Source: Zygnema cylindricum
Lineage: Eukaryota > Streptophyta > Zygnematophyceae > Zygnematales > Zygnemataceae
Direction of reading: 5' to 3'
Assembly (NCBI GenBank): GCA_037447655.1
Contig: JBBHKE010002168.1
Coordinates: forward strand, 1 to 31,317
Length of the DNA stretch: 31,317 nucleotides
Shown here: one piece after another, positions 15,574 through 26,021 of the stretch
Layout: every line of letters begins with the position of its first letter
How positions within the stretch are numbered: position 1 is the first letter of the stretch
The notes under the pieces: generated by a model
Told to the model about the DNA's origin: nothing
What the model saw: the letters and a program-made list of their open reading frames with translations, nothing else
Databases searched by the model: none
Made by a program: the position numbers and the translations under genes

Positions 15574-15607
15574 CGCCTCCGCCCTCTCTTACGCGCCGAC
15601 ATCACTA

Positions 15608-15898
15608 GTCACGTGACAGTGAGGATATTCCGTACAGTTCCACGAGCATTTCTGGCAGTTCTGGACGCGCGTGCCTCTCCAATGCGGCCACGTGGCGACT
15701 GAAAGGGAGAAAATGTCGGCGGAAAAGGTACCAAATCGACGTGCTTGACCGAAATGTGTCGGTGACCGACGTCTTTTGGTACATGTACTGTACTGTCATT
15801 CATATGCCGTACTGTACCGCGGTACAGAATTTCAACTGTTTCAAACTTTCAACCGCGGATGTGCTTGCCGACACCTGCTGAATCTGCGTCACACGTGT
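15608..15898. promoter_or_regulatory. Three palindromic G-boxes upstream of the proline-rich protein gene
   Basis: GTCACGTGAC (15608-15617), GCCACGTGGC (15687-15696) and ACACGTGT (15891-15898) all have the CACGTG core used by plant bZIP and bHLH factors. They lie 35 to 330 bases upstream of the TATA box. Control by light, stress or hormone is possible but is inference. Confidence 0.5.
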
Positions 15899-16419
15899 CA
15901 GCTCATCTGACGCCAGGTGGAGAGCAGCTGCTCCGTCACGGCACGTCACGTCGCATTCCGTTTGATTTTCGGTCGGTCTAGCTGGCAGCCGAAGTCGGTT
16001 TCAGTGCCACCTATACAATTTCTTTTCCTCGGTATCAATTTATGGTGTTGTGTATCGGCAGGGTTTTTTAGAGTTTTTTTATAATCGATATATTTGCACG
16101 ATATATCGAAATTGGTGTTATCGCCGATAAAATACCGATAATATCGGTTTTTATCGCGATAGCACCGGTACCGATAACTATACATGTACGGTTCGTATCG
16201 TACGAGTGTACGGTTTATTCAGTCGTACTGAACCGCCGTTACTCCGTTACACAGATTACAGAACAATTTGATACACGTGACATGCCATGCAATATACAGT
16301 AAATAATATAATACACTATATTATAAAGTAATATTATATAGCGTAATATATTTTTTCCACTTATCGCCAATAAGGAATTTGTTGGTCTCGGAGCAATATA
16401 TCGTACCCTTGACCGTTCG
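15899..16419. other. Spacer with TATCG/CGATA-rich dyads and GTAC words
   Basis: Between 16083 and 16180 the words TATCG and CGATA recur many times, including an 8-bp-arm hairpin CGATATAT..ATATATCG at 16086-16108. GTACGGT/GTACATGTAC words follow (16183-16215), then an AT-only stretch (16300-16355). No gene is seen. It ends at the left LTR boundary. Confidence 0.55.
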
Positions 16420-17140
16420 TGCAATCCTGTGTCCCCCATTAAATCACTGAATTCAAGAAGCCTCTAGATAGCTTTTGGCTAGCCCTATTTCAATTTGGAT
16501 CACTGCTACCCAAGCAGGCAAATAGACAATCTAACTGCACCCCTGTGCAGTCTACTCTCCCTTGAGTCCACAGCAAAAAGAATCACTGAAAATGCCCAAC
16601 CAGGTAATTAATTATCAAGTGGCAAAGATGCCAATATTTATACAAGCTTGTTGGGAGAGAGGCGGCTACCTCCTCAGTCCTCTAAGTCCTAAACCCCTCT
16701 CTCAACCCCTATCTACAAATGTACGAACCAATCAAAGGACTGTTCAGTACAGAAAGGTACTAAGGCCGATGTACTTTCTGTACGGCCTGTGTACGACAAG
16801 GCCATGGGGTGGACGTCTGTCTCCTTCGGACTCATTCTCATGTTCTCCGGGATTTCCTCTTCTCAATGATACCTTGCCACGTGCCGCTAAATTATGTCAA
16901 GTCCGAAAACTGCCAAGGCGGCCATTCCGGGATCTCGGCGATTATGCAGACCGTCTGATCCAAACCGGCTTTAAATGCTCGCCGTTCAAAAACAAATGTC
17001 CGGTACATTTGTTTCTTGCGTATTGAAAGTCAACTAGTTTCTATGTCCGTACTTTGTTATCCCGTTAATCGGATTAATGATCTAGCTAATGTTTAAATAG
17101 AAATCAAACCCTATGTATCCTAACGTACTACGACGACAAA

Positions 17141-17210
17141 CCAGTAAGAGCTGACGGCTACAACTCGCTCTGCCGGTCGGAGGTTCGAGGCTTGCTGGAC
17201 TCAACCTTTT
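17141..17210 (+). other. tRNA-like unit in LTR 1
   Basis: Starts CCAGTAAGAGCTGACGGCTA (A-box-like part), has a B-box-like GGTTCGAGGCT at 17182-17192 and ends in TTTT (17207-17210), a Pol III terminator. It reads on the plus strand, antisense to the element. No pairing acceptor stem is seen, so it is not a working tRNA. Confidence 0.35.
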
Positions 17211-17214
17211 ATTG

Positions 17215-17234
17215 AGAGTGACTTAGGTCACTCT
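17215..17234. repeat. Hairpin after the tRNA-like unit (also in LTR 2; partly lost in LTR 3)
   Basis: AGAGTGAC-TTAG-GTCACTCT forms a perfect 8-bp stem with a 4-base loop. The same hairpin is at 22553-22572; at 29025 the 3' arm has changed. Purpose unknown. Confidence 0.6.
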
Positions 17235-17415
17235 TTAGTCCTGCCTATGGAGTAGAGGCAGCCATGGCTCCACCGCCCTCTCTCTCCTTCAATGACTACA
17301 ATAAGTATGAGGGCTAGAGAGAGAATGTGGAGGCAGGCTGCATGTGCTTTTCTTTTAACTATTTTAACTAATTAAGACCTAGAAAATACCTCCCCTAAAT
17401 CTAGTGATTTCAACA

Positions 17416-17427
17416 CTCCCCTTATTT
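17416..17427 (-). other. Polypurine tract of copia copy 1
   Basis: AAATAAGGGGAG on the minus strand directly before the 3' LTR start TGTTGAAA. It is the expected primer site for plus-strand DNA synthesis. The copy 2 equivalent (22754-22766) has mutated to AAAACAACGGGAG. Confidence 0.75.
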
Positions 17428-17428
17428 T

Positions 17429-19505
17429 CTAGTCTAATTTTAGTTTCTTTTTTAAGCCACACTTTTCTCTACAGTATTTTAACTTGGGCGAGGGCACAGG
17501 TTTTGTCATCATATCAGCCACCATTTCCCCATCACCCCTATACACCAAATTCACAATTTTGATTTCAACCTTTTCCCTCACAAAACTCAATCTTATATCC
17601 ATATGTTTAGCTTTGAAATGATGTTTTGGATTGGCTGCAATTGCAATTGCAGTCTGATTATCACAAAACACTTCATGCACTCCCTTCTTCATATACCCCA
17701 GTTCTTGCAATAAAGACTTGACCCACATCAGCTCTTTCACAGCATAACAAGAAGCCATGTACTCAACCTCCATAATGGACTAAGAAACCACCTTTTGTTG
17801 TTTGCTAATCCAACAGCAAGCACCTTCCCCCATATATAACACATACCCAAAAGTGCATCTTCTCATAGGTGCATTCCCATAACTGGCATCACTCCAAGTA
17901 GCGATGTCAGTGTGCTCCCCTCCCAAATGCATCCATAAATTCCTAGTTCCCACTAGGTATCTCATAACTCTCTTGGCTGCCTCCGAATCTCTTTTTTAAG
18001 ATCATTAAGGCTCCTTTGAGGACTCCAATTGCTGCTGCTATGTCCGGTCTGCTACAATTCATAAAGTAGATTAAACTTCCTACAACCTGTTTGTAAGGAA
18101 TAATTTCATAAATTATCTTTCTTCTGGACTCATTTGATCGTCTAAGATTATCACTCCTCCTTTTACACCCCCATCACTTACTTTCTTCAAGTCCATGGGA
18201 GTGGTAAAACTGTTTGCCTTTTCCATCTCGAATTTCTCAAGCATATTTCTTATAGCTTCTTTCCGAGTAAGTCTGATAATCCTCTTCTCCATATCTCTTT
18301 CCATTTGAATTCCCAATTTGTATTTTGCCTCCCCTAAATCCTTCATGTCAAATCTGCTTCTAAGATCTTTCTTTAGCTTATTGATCTTTTCCATAGACTT
18401 ACTTAACAACAACAAATCATCCACATAAATTGCAATGAAAATAACACCATTCTCATCCTCAAACATGTAAATAGAATGGTCATAACTTATCCGGATATAT
18501 CCTAGACTGGTGAGAAACTCATCTAGTTTCTTATTCCATTGTCAGGGAGCTTGCTTCAGTCCATATAAAGACTTTATGAGTCTCCAGACTTTGCTCTCCT
18601 CTCCCTCCTCTACAAATCCCTCGGTTGCCGCATGAAGATTTATTCCTCTAGTTCACCGTTGAGGAACGCGGTTTTAATATCCATTTGGTGTATTTCCATG
18701 TCTTCCGCTGCCGCTAGACTAAGGAGAATCCTTACAGATGGGAATCTAACCACTGGAGCAAAAGTCTCCTCATAATCTATTCCCTCTTTTTGAGTGAACC
18801 CCTTTGCTACCAACCGGGCCTTATATCTCTCAATGGTATTATTTGGGTTCAGTTTTAATTTAAACACCCATTTGCACCCAATGGGTTTTTTGTCTGGAGG
18901 ACAGTCCACCAGCTCTGAAGTATTAGCTTCCATGATTGAAGCCATCTCATCATTTATGGTCGTGACCCATCTATCTTTCTCCGGACTGTCCATTGTTTCT
19001 GAGTATGATTGAGGCTCATCTGGGTGAGATAGCTTTGTTACCTTGTGAGCAACCTGTTTTTCTTGTAGCCTTTTGCTGCTCCTTCGTCCTCCCTCAAAGT
19101 TAGAAGCTGGAATGGAGGGAAGTCTTGGGTTCCTCCGTACTGTCACATCAACTCCCCAATCCATGGAAACCAGTTCCGGCTCATCTTCCTCTTTCTCCTC
19201 AGAGTGTATAGATATATGAGGAGATTCCGGTATATCTCCCCCATCTTGGATCTCCCCTGAATCTGCATTCATCTTTTCACTTATGTCCCTTCTGGGAAGA
19301 TCTAAGTCCTCCTCACTCTCGGACTCAAAACTGATTCTTATTTTCTTAGTGTATTTGAAGGGATCGAATGACTTTCCTTCATCCATGACAACTAGATGCT
19401 TTACCAGAATGATATCTTGTTTAGCTAAATCATAGACTCTATATCCCTTGACATCCTTATCATATCCCACAAAATATCATGGTTTTCCCTTAGCATCTAG
19501 TTTCC
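17429..19505 (-). pseudogene. copia copy 1: reverse transcriptase and RNase H remains
   Basis: Reading from 19505 down: linker after integrase ([20 protein letters not shown]), an acidic spacer, RT fingers and palm ([49 protein letters not shown]), catalytic IAIYVDDLLLLS with YVDD at 18427-18416, and copia RNase H (SDASYGN, EYMASCYAVKELMWVKSLL, CDNQTAIAIAANP, HHFKAKHMDIRLSFVRE, ADMMTKPVPSPKL). RT copies the genomic RNA and RNase H removes it. Stops and shifts occur at about 19480, 18635-18645, 18590, 18470, 18110 and 17770, so no full polyprotein is possible. Catalytic motifs themselves are still readable, which implies decay after insertion. Confidence 0.9.
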
Positions 19506-20640
19506 AGTTTTTCTTATCTGTGTCAAGACTGTAAACTTGACTACCGAATACTTTCAAGTGAGAAATATCCGGTTTCCTTCCAACCCATCTCTCATAAGGT
19601 GTCATTCTTTTAATGGCTATAGTGAGGACTCTATTCTTAATGTAGTTAGCACAGTTCATGGCTTCTGCCCAAAATCTTCTTCCTATTTTCTTGTCAGCCA
19701 ACATACTTCATACACTATCTCCCAGAGTTCGGTTTAACCTCTCAGCTACCCCATTTTGTTCTGGATTATTCGGTACAGTTTTCTGATGCTGAACTCCCTC
19801 ATCTTTCAAGTATTTCTCAAACTGGTTAGAGGTGTACTCTCCTCCATTATCACTTCTTATTCACTTAATGGGGTTTCCGTGCAACTTCTCACTCCAGGCT
19901 TTGTATTCCTTGAAGAACTTTGGTGTTTCAGACTTTGTTTTTAGGAAATAGACTCTAGAATATCTGGACCAGTCATAAGTAATTGTCAGAATACACCTCT
20001 TTCCCCCGACCGAAGGTACTCTTGTTGGTCCCCAGATGTCTGTGTGGACCAGATCTAGTACTTTCTCACCTCTATATGTGGCAGTTTCTGGAAAGGGCAG
20101 TCTGTGAGCCTTACCTTCGGCACTGCCACTACAATCATCCATTATTTCATTATCCCAAAACTGAATGCCTTCTACTACACCAAGCTTCTTCATTTCCCTC
20201 AACCTATCAAAATGCACATGCCCCAACCGCTTATGCTAGATCATCAAGCTCGGGACACCATCATAGTAAGCACTTTACTTTTCATTACTCAGGTTAAGCC
20301 TAAACATTCCTTGGCTACCCTTATCTTCTGTGAAGTAGACTTCATCTCCATACTTAGCTGTAAAGACTCCCTTTCTAGTGAAGGTATCAAAATCCTTGTC
20401 ATCTAATACAGAAGTAGACACAAGATTTTTACTCAACTGAGAAATGTAGAGTACATCTGACAAAGTGAGTATAGAAGTCTTACCCTCCACTTAGACTTTC
20501 AGATCTACCAAGCCCACTAGATCTGTAGTAACTACTCTCCCATCCCCATTCTCTATTTCTACAGTAGGGATCTTTCTTAACATAGTGAAGAGGTGCCTGT
20601 CACGACACACATGCATGGATGCACCTCAATCGATGATCCA
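19506..20640 (-). pseudogene. copia copy 1: protease and integrase remains
   Basis: The protease region reads GWIID-stop-GASMHVCRD: the Ser of the DSG active site is TGA (20628-20626). Then come VGSVDLKV-type protease core, the GAG-pre-integrase H..H..C..C region (LGHVHFDRLREM..., DDCSGSAEGKAH, its second Cys position changed to Ser) and the integrase core with VHTDIWGP (first catalytic Asp codon at 20040-20038), SDNGGEYTSNQFE and NGVAERLNRTL. Stops occur near 19860 and 19708. Integrase inserts element DNA with 5-bp target duplications in this class. Unlike copy 2, its first catalytic Asp is intact. Confidence 0.88.
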
Positions 20641-20879
20641 TCCTTCTTGTGGAGCTTCTCGAATGGCTCCAAGAGCACATTTCTGTTTCCGAGGGATCTC
20701 CTTCTCCTCAAGATTCTCGTCGAGAAGAAGCTCCCCATCCTCTTCCTCAGAGGACTCGTCCTCCACATTCTCTCCTTTTACTCGTGTGACCACAAGTGCT
20801 TTCTTCTTCCCTCCTAAAGAACCCCCTCCATGATTTTCTTGGAGCCTCAGCTCCGATAACTTGATGCAATCAGCTATGA

Positions 20880-21787
20880 AGTGTCCCGGCGTTTTGCAGA
20901 ATGACAAAGACCCTTTGGGGGCCTAGGTTCTCTAGTTTGATCTCTTTCTCCTTTGAAGTTGTTGTACGTCTTCTTCCCATCCTTCCTCCACCGGTCCGTT
21001 CCGGTAGCTAGAGCTTGAACGCTCTTACCTCCTCTACGGATCTCAATAGTGTTCTCCTGCACGAGTATCATTCTGACCACGGTGTTCCACTTCCAAGAAC
21101 TGTCATCCATTTCTTGCACTCGGTACACTACGTTTTCATACTCCTCAAGTAGCTTCATGATAAGAGTGTTAACTTTCATCTTCATTGTGCCTGTCCATCC
21201 GACACTCTCCATCTCCATATACAGGCAAGAGAGATCATTACAATAATCTAACATCTTCCCTCCTTTGTAAGTATAACTCCCCAACCTTTGCTCCACCAGC
21301 TGCAGCTTCTGAATGGTACCAGCTCTATAGATCTCCACTAACGTCATCCACAGCTCCTCGGCCTTGAAGATGTGAAAATGCGAGGTCGCCAAAGCTTGAG
21401 TGAGGTGCCTCAGAATGAAATGCTACCATTCATGTTGGTGTACTCCCATATTTGAATATCGTTTTCCTCGGTCTTCACGACCACCGCTCCGGGTGCCGTG
21501 GCAATAGGAGTAAGAGGTGTCTCCTTTCCTTTCCCCTTTTTGGACTCACTGCTGTCCCCATTGTCTGTCTCCTCCATTGGAGCAGATGCTGCTGCAGAAA
21601 ACCTCACTCCATCAAACCTTGGTGGGGTTCCCTGAGATGGACGTTTCACTCGTCCACTGACGACACCCCAGTATCATTTTTCACACAATGCCCCTGTCAT
21701 CATGGCTTCCGAGTAAACGAACACAGATCCGTTGATCATGGGCACCCTAGAGGGTGGGCCCATAACTGGCAATCTTGTGTCCCCCAT
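20880..21787 (-). pseudogene. copia copy 1: gag remains
   Basis: Frame opens at ATG 21787-21785 inside the LTR end and runs through the primer-binding site (second in-frame ATG 21763-21761): MGDTRLPVMGPPSRVPMIN... It meets TGA at about 21675 where copy 2 has CGA (Arg), continues (VKRPSQGTPPRFDGVRFSAA...), shifts by one base near 21414, then reads the conserved capsid part (HLTQALATSHFH, FKAEELWMTLVEIYRAGTI, MKLLEEYENVVYRVQEMDD). A one-base deletion destroys the zinc knuckle near 20895 (CHF-CKTPGHFIADC in the restored frames). Gag forms the particle that packages element RNA. Non-functional. Confidence 0.85.
21753..21767 (-). other. Primer-binding site of copia copy 1 (initiator tRNA-Met, internal)
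   Basis: Minus-strand AGTTATGGGCCCACC lies at the end of the 5' LTR. It differs by one base from the copy 2 site, which is fully complementary to the anticodon region of plant initiator tRNA-Met. Confidence 0.75.
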
Positions 21788-22753
21788 TGGATCACTAAAT
21801 TCAAGAAGCCTCTAGATAGCTTTTGGCTAGCCCTCTTTCAATTTGGATCGATGCTGCCCAAGCATGCAAATAGACAATCTGACTATACTCTTGTGCAGTC
21901 TGGACTTCCATGAGTCCATAACAAAAAGAATCACTAAAAATGCCCAACCTGGCAATTAATTATCAAGTGGCGAAGATGCCAATATTTATACAAACTTGTT
22001 GCGAGAGTTGTAGCTACCTCCTTAACCCTCTAAGTTCACAACCCCTATCTAGGGATGTACAAACCAGTTAAAAGACTGTAGAGTACAGAAAGGTACTAGA
22101 GGCGATGTACTTTTTGTACGACCTGTGTACGACAAGGCCATGGGGTGGACGTCTGTCTCCTCCAGACTTGTCTTCGCGCTCCCCGAAATTCCCCCTTCCC
22201 AATAATATCTTGCCACATGTTGATAGGTCATGTCATGTCCAAAAACCGCCAAGGGGGCTATTCCGAGATCCCGACGATGATGCGGACCATCGGATCCAAA
22301 CAGACTTTTAATGTTCGCCGTCCAAAATAACAAATGTTTGGTACATTTGTTTCGTACGCACTAAAACTCAACTAGTTTCTATGTCCATAATTCATTATTC
22401 CGTTGAAAGAATTAATGATCTTGCTAATGATTAAATAACTATCTAACACTATGTATCGTAACGCACTACTACGACAAACCAGTAAGAGCTGACGGCTACG
22501 CCTCGCTCTGCAGGTCGGAGGTTCGAGTCTTGCCGACTCAACCTTTTTGTTGAGAGTGACTTAGGTCACTCTTTAGTCCTGCGTATGGAGCTGAGGCAGC
22601 CATGGCTCCTCCGCCCTCTATCTCCTTCAATGACTACAACAAGTATGGGGGCTAGAGAGAGGAGGTGGAGGCAGGCTGCATACGCTTTTGTTTTAGCTAT
22701 TTTTATCAATTAAAACGTAGAAAATATCTCCCCTAAATCTAGTGATTTCAACA
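21768..22753 (-). repeat. LTR 2 (shared central LTR)
   Basis: 986 bp. Serves as 5' LTR of copy 1 and 3' LTR of copy 2. The plus-strand first base has changed (GGCAATC for TGCAAT); the right end is TTTCAACA. The G-box of LTR 1 has become CACATG here. tRNA-like unit at 22479-22548. Confidence 0.92.
22479..22548 (+). other. tRNA-like unit in LTR 2
   Basis: CCAGTAAGAGCTGACGGCTA, B-box-like GGTTCGAGTCT at 22520-22530 and TTTTT at 22544-22548, in the same layout as LTR 1 and LTR 3. Confidence 0.35.
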
Positions 22754-22789
22754 CTCCCGTTGTTTTCTAGTCTAATTTTAGTTTCTCTT

Positions 22790-24898
22790 TCAACCCACAC
22801 TTTTCTCTACAGTATTTAACTTGGGAGAGGGCACAGGTTTTGTCATCATATCAGCAAACATTTCCCCATCACCCCTATACACCAGATTCACAATTTTGTT
22901 TTCAACCTTTTCCCTCACGAAACTCAATCTTATATCCATATGCTTAGCCTTGAAATGATGTTTTGGATTGGCTGCAATTGGAATTGCAGCCTGATTATCA
23001 CCAAACACTTCATGCACTCCTTTCTTCATATACCTCTGTTCTTGCAATAAAGACTTGACCCACATCAGCTCTTTCACAGCAGAACAAGAGGCCATGTACT
23101 CAGACTCTATAATGGATTGATCACCCACCTTTTGCTATTTGCTACTCCAGCAGCAAGCACCTTCCCCCACATAGAACACATACCCAGAAGTGTATCTTCT
23201 AATAGGTATATCCCCATAACTGGCATCACTCCAAGTACTGATGTCAGTGTGCTCCCCTCCCAAGTGCAACCATAAATCTCTGGTTCCCACCAAGTATCTC
23301 ATGACTCTCTTGGCTGCCTCCCAGTCTCTCGTCCTAGGATCATTAAGACTCCTACTGAGGACTCCAACTACTGCTGCTATGTCCGGTCTAGTACAATTCA
23401 TGAAGTAAATCAAGCTTCCTACAACTTGTCTGTACGGAATAGACTTCACAAACTGTCTCTCTTTTTGACTCATCTGATCATCTTGTATCATCACTCCTCC
23501 TTCTACACTCCCATCACTTACTTTCTTCAAGTCCATGGGAGTGGTACAATTGTTTGCCTTTTCCATCTAAAAATTTCTCAACCATATTTCTGATAGTTTT
23601 TTTCTAAGTAAGTCTGATTATCCTCTTCCCCCTATCTCTTTCCATTTGAATTCCCAAAATATATTTAGCCTCCCGTAAATCGTTCATGTCAAATCTGCTC
23701 CTAAGATCTTTCTTTAGCTTATTGATCTTTTCCATAGACTTACTTAACACCGGCAAATCATCCACATAAATTGCAATAAAAACGACGCCATTCTCATCCT
23801 CAAACATATAAATAGAACGGTCACAATTAATTCTAATATATCCCAAAACAGTGAAAAACTCATCTAGTTTCTTGTTCCATTGTCTGGGAGCCTGCTTCAG
23901 TCCATATAAAGACTTTATGAGCCTGCAGATTTTGCTCTCCTCTCCTTCCTCTACAAAACTCTCTAGCTGCCGCATGAAGATTTCTTCCTCTAGTTCACTG
24001 TTGAGGAAGGCGGTCTTGATATCCATGTGGTGAATTTCCATGTCTTCCGTTGCTGCTAGACTAAAGAGAATCCTTACAGATGGGAACTGAACCACACGAG
24101 CAAAAGTCTCCTCATAATCTATCCCTTCTTTTTGGGAGAACCCCTTTGCTACCAAGCGAGCCTTATATCTCTCAATGGTATTATCTGGGTTCAGATTCAG
24201 TTTAAATACCCATTTGCACCCGATAGGTTTTCTGTTTGGGGGACAGTTCACTAGCTCCGAAGTATTTGCTTCCATGATGGGAGTCATCTCATCATTTATG
24301 GCTCTGACCCATCGGTCTTTCTCCGGATTGTCCATTGCCTCAGAGTATGACTGAGGCTCATCTGGGTGAGATAGCTTTGTTACCTTGTGAGCAGCCTGTT
24401 TATCTGTAGTCTTTTGGTGCTTCTCCATCCTCCCTCGAAGTCTGAAGCTGGAATGGAGGGAAGTCTTGGATTCCTCTACACTGTCTCATCAGCTCCCCTA
24501 TCCATGAAAACCAGTTTTGGCTCCTCTTTCCTCTCTTCTCAGAGTGTGTAGAAATATGAGGAGATTCCAGTATATCTCTCCCATCTTGGATCTCCCAGGA
24601 ATCTGCAATCACGTTTTCACTAAAGTCCTTTCTGGGAAGATCTAAGTCATCCTCACTCATGGACTCTAAACTCATTCTGATTTTCTTAGTGTATTTGAAG
24701 GGATCAAATGACTTCCCTTCATCCATGACAACTAGGTGTTTTACCAGAATGATATCTTGTTTAGCTAAGTCATAGACTCTATATCCCTTGACATCCTCAT
24801 CGTATCCCACAAAATATCGCGGTTTTCCTTTAGCATCTTGTTTCCAGTTTTTCTAATCTATGTCAAGACTGTAAACTTGGCTACCGAATACTTTCAAG
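22790..24898 (-). pseudogene. copia copy 2: integrase C-terminal part, reverse transcriptase and RNase H
   Basis: Downstream half of pol after the solo-LTR break. It reads [19 protein letters not shown], a shifted acidic linker, then RT ([71 protein letters not shown]), YVDD at 23768-23757 (followed by LPVLS), then SLIYFMNCTRPDIA, SDASYGD, ESEYMASCSAVKEL, DNQAAIPIAANP and ADMMTKPVPSPKL. Stops or shifts occur near 24850, 24640-24420, 23600-23566 and 23130. RT is open from about 24428 to 23604, the longest intact RT stretch in the window. Non-functional as a whole. Confidence 0.9.
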
Positions 24899-24903
24899 TG
24901 AGA
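24899..24903. repeat. Target-site duplication tgaga, left of the solo LTR
   Basis: Matches 26017-26021. Copy 1 has a single aagtgagaaatatcc at the equivalent place, which shows the empty site. Confidence 0.9.
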
Positions 24904-25499
24904 TGCAATTCTCTGACCTCAATGGGTACACAGAATTTCCAGCTTATGTGAAGCCTCTAGGATAATATATGCACTTTTGACTTTGACAATGAATAAGTCC
25001 CACCCTGGGACGCAAAAACTTTGACTGACTACACCCTTATGTAGCCTCAACTCCCTTGAGTCAGTTGCAAAAAGAATTACTAAATTTGCTCACCTGAGCA
25101 TTAAGTTATGGTTGTTCAAAGAAAACATATTTGTACAGATGGCCTCTGTGAGAGAGGACTTTTTCAAATTTTTTCTAAGTTCTGAAAACTCCTAATAGCT
25201 ACTCTAAACCAATCAAAGTGAAGTACCCTAATTATTGTACATACAAAGTACAACAGCCGCCGTACTTTATTTACGGATATTTGGCACCATTCTTGGTCTG
25301 CCACGTGGCAAAATAGGTCAATGGCATTCTGTCCCTTTTCTCTTTCGGCATCCTATAGGATGATGCCACGTGTCATTTCCTCCCTTTTCGCCGAACTTCT
25401 CCCACATAGTCGTTCCGGCATACCGGCAGTCACGCGTGCCGTCCGTTCTTTTCTCAGTGATCAATTGCAGTTGTTCGATCTGACGGCGCGCCGAATAAA

Positions 25500-25587
25500 T
25501 GTTGACCGTTGAATTTCACCGGTCAAATTTCCGTGTTGAACGTTGAATTTCGACGGTCAACATTCCGTGTTGACCGCTTAAATTTTC
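25500..25587. repeat. 34-bp tandem repeat with TTGACC/GGTCAA dyads
   Basis: Two 34-bp units (25500-25533 and 25534-25567) plus a partial third. Each unit has TGTTGA(C/A)CGTTGAATTTC and then CGGTCAA. TTGAC(C/T) is the W-box core bound by WRKY factors, so a regulatory role in the LTR is possible. Confidence 0.8.
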
Positions 25588-25792
25588 TTCTTACTTCGCG
25601 AGCCGTCGATCGCGACATTTAATTTCGTCCGTCGAAATCAAATGTCTGTTTCATTTATTTCGTGCGGTGCTGCATTTCGTGCGCTACCACTCGTTCCATA
25701 TTTCGTTTCATTCCGTAAGTCGCTAAAAATAATATGTCGCCATGCCATTTTTAAATAGTTATCAAACATAATGTATGTATCGATTTATCAAA

Positions 25793-25879
25793 GCGTAACG
25801 GATAAGGCTGACGCCTATTCCGTACGGCCTTCGTCCACAGGTTACAGGATCAAATCCTGTCTGAGTCAACATAAATTTT
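25793..25879 (+). other. tRNA-like unit in the solo LTR
   Basis: TAACGGATAAGGCTGACGCC resembles the D-arm/A-box region of tRNA-Arg. ACAGG-ATCAAAT-CCTGT (25844-25860) is a perfect T-arm with a B-box-like GGATCAAATCC, and TTTT follows at 25876. The spacing between the boxes is longer than in a normal tRNA. Confidence 0.4.
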
Positions 25880-26016
25880 GCAGGAGCTTTGTCTTCTTTA
25901 TATCTTCTCATCTGTCTAAGGCAGCCATGGCTGCTTTACAATTCTCAGTGACTACGACAAGTATGAGAACTGCAAGACTAAAAAACAGGTAGAATACAAA
26001 ATATCACTTTTCAACA

Positions 26017-26021
26017 TGAGA
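26017..26021. repeat. Target-site duplication tgaga, right of the solo LTR
   Basis: Same five bases as 24899-24903; 5 bp is the usual copia integrase stagger. Confidence 0.9.

Larger units (their letters stand above)
16420..17415 (-). repeat. LTR 1 (3' LTR of copia copy 1)
   Basis: 996 bp, TGCAATCC...TTTCAACA on the plus strand (TGTTGAAA...TTGCA in element sense). Aligns along its length with 21768-22753 and 28228-29225 with many substitutions and small indels, so the insertions are old. Carries TATAAATA (minus, 16642-16635), a CACGTG at 16878-16883 and the tRNA-like unit at 17141-17210. Confidence 0.92.
16420..22753 (-). mobile_element. Ty1/copia retrotransposon, copy 1 (left copy of a tandem pair)
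   Basis: Minus-strand element whose 5' LTR is 21768-22753 and whose 3' LTR is 16420-17415, with an internal region of 4352 bp (17416-21767). Gag, zinc knuckle, protease, integrase, reverse transcriptase and RNase H follow in that order, which defines the copia class (integrase before RT). Polypurine tract AAATAAGGGGAG abuts the 3' LTR and a tRNA-iMet-type primer-binding site abuts the 5' LTR. Many stops and frameshifts make it inactive. Its 5' LTR is also the 3' LTR of copy 2. The 5 bases left of it (gttcg) do not match those right of the outer LTR of copy 2 (aaatt), so no target duplication brackets the pair. Confidence 0.9.
24904..26016 (-). mobile_element. Solo LTR of a related copia family, nested in copy 2 pol
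   Basis: 1113 bp with TGCAATTC...TTTTCAACA ends, flanked by the 5-bp repeat tgaga, and with no internal coding region. Ends are the same as those of the main LTRs (TGCAAT...CAACA), and GGCAGCCATGGCT, a CAGTGACTACGACAAGTATG block and the tRNA-like unit are shared, but most of the sequence is different, so it is a sister family. It carries two CACGTG G-boxes (25302-25307, 25367-25372) and a 34-bp tandem repeat (25500-25587). Solo LTRs arise when the two LTRs of one element recombine. The orientation given assumes the same sense as the main LTRs. Confidence 0.9.

Noticed and set aside
16562-17026. 154-residue plus-strand frame in LTR 1
   Set aside because: The same stretch is broken in LTR 2 and LTR 3, as expected for noncoding LTR sequence.
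17141-17210. A functional tRNA gene
   Set aside because: No acceptor stem pairing and imperfect T-arm; kept only as a tRNA-like unit.
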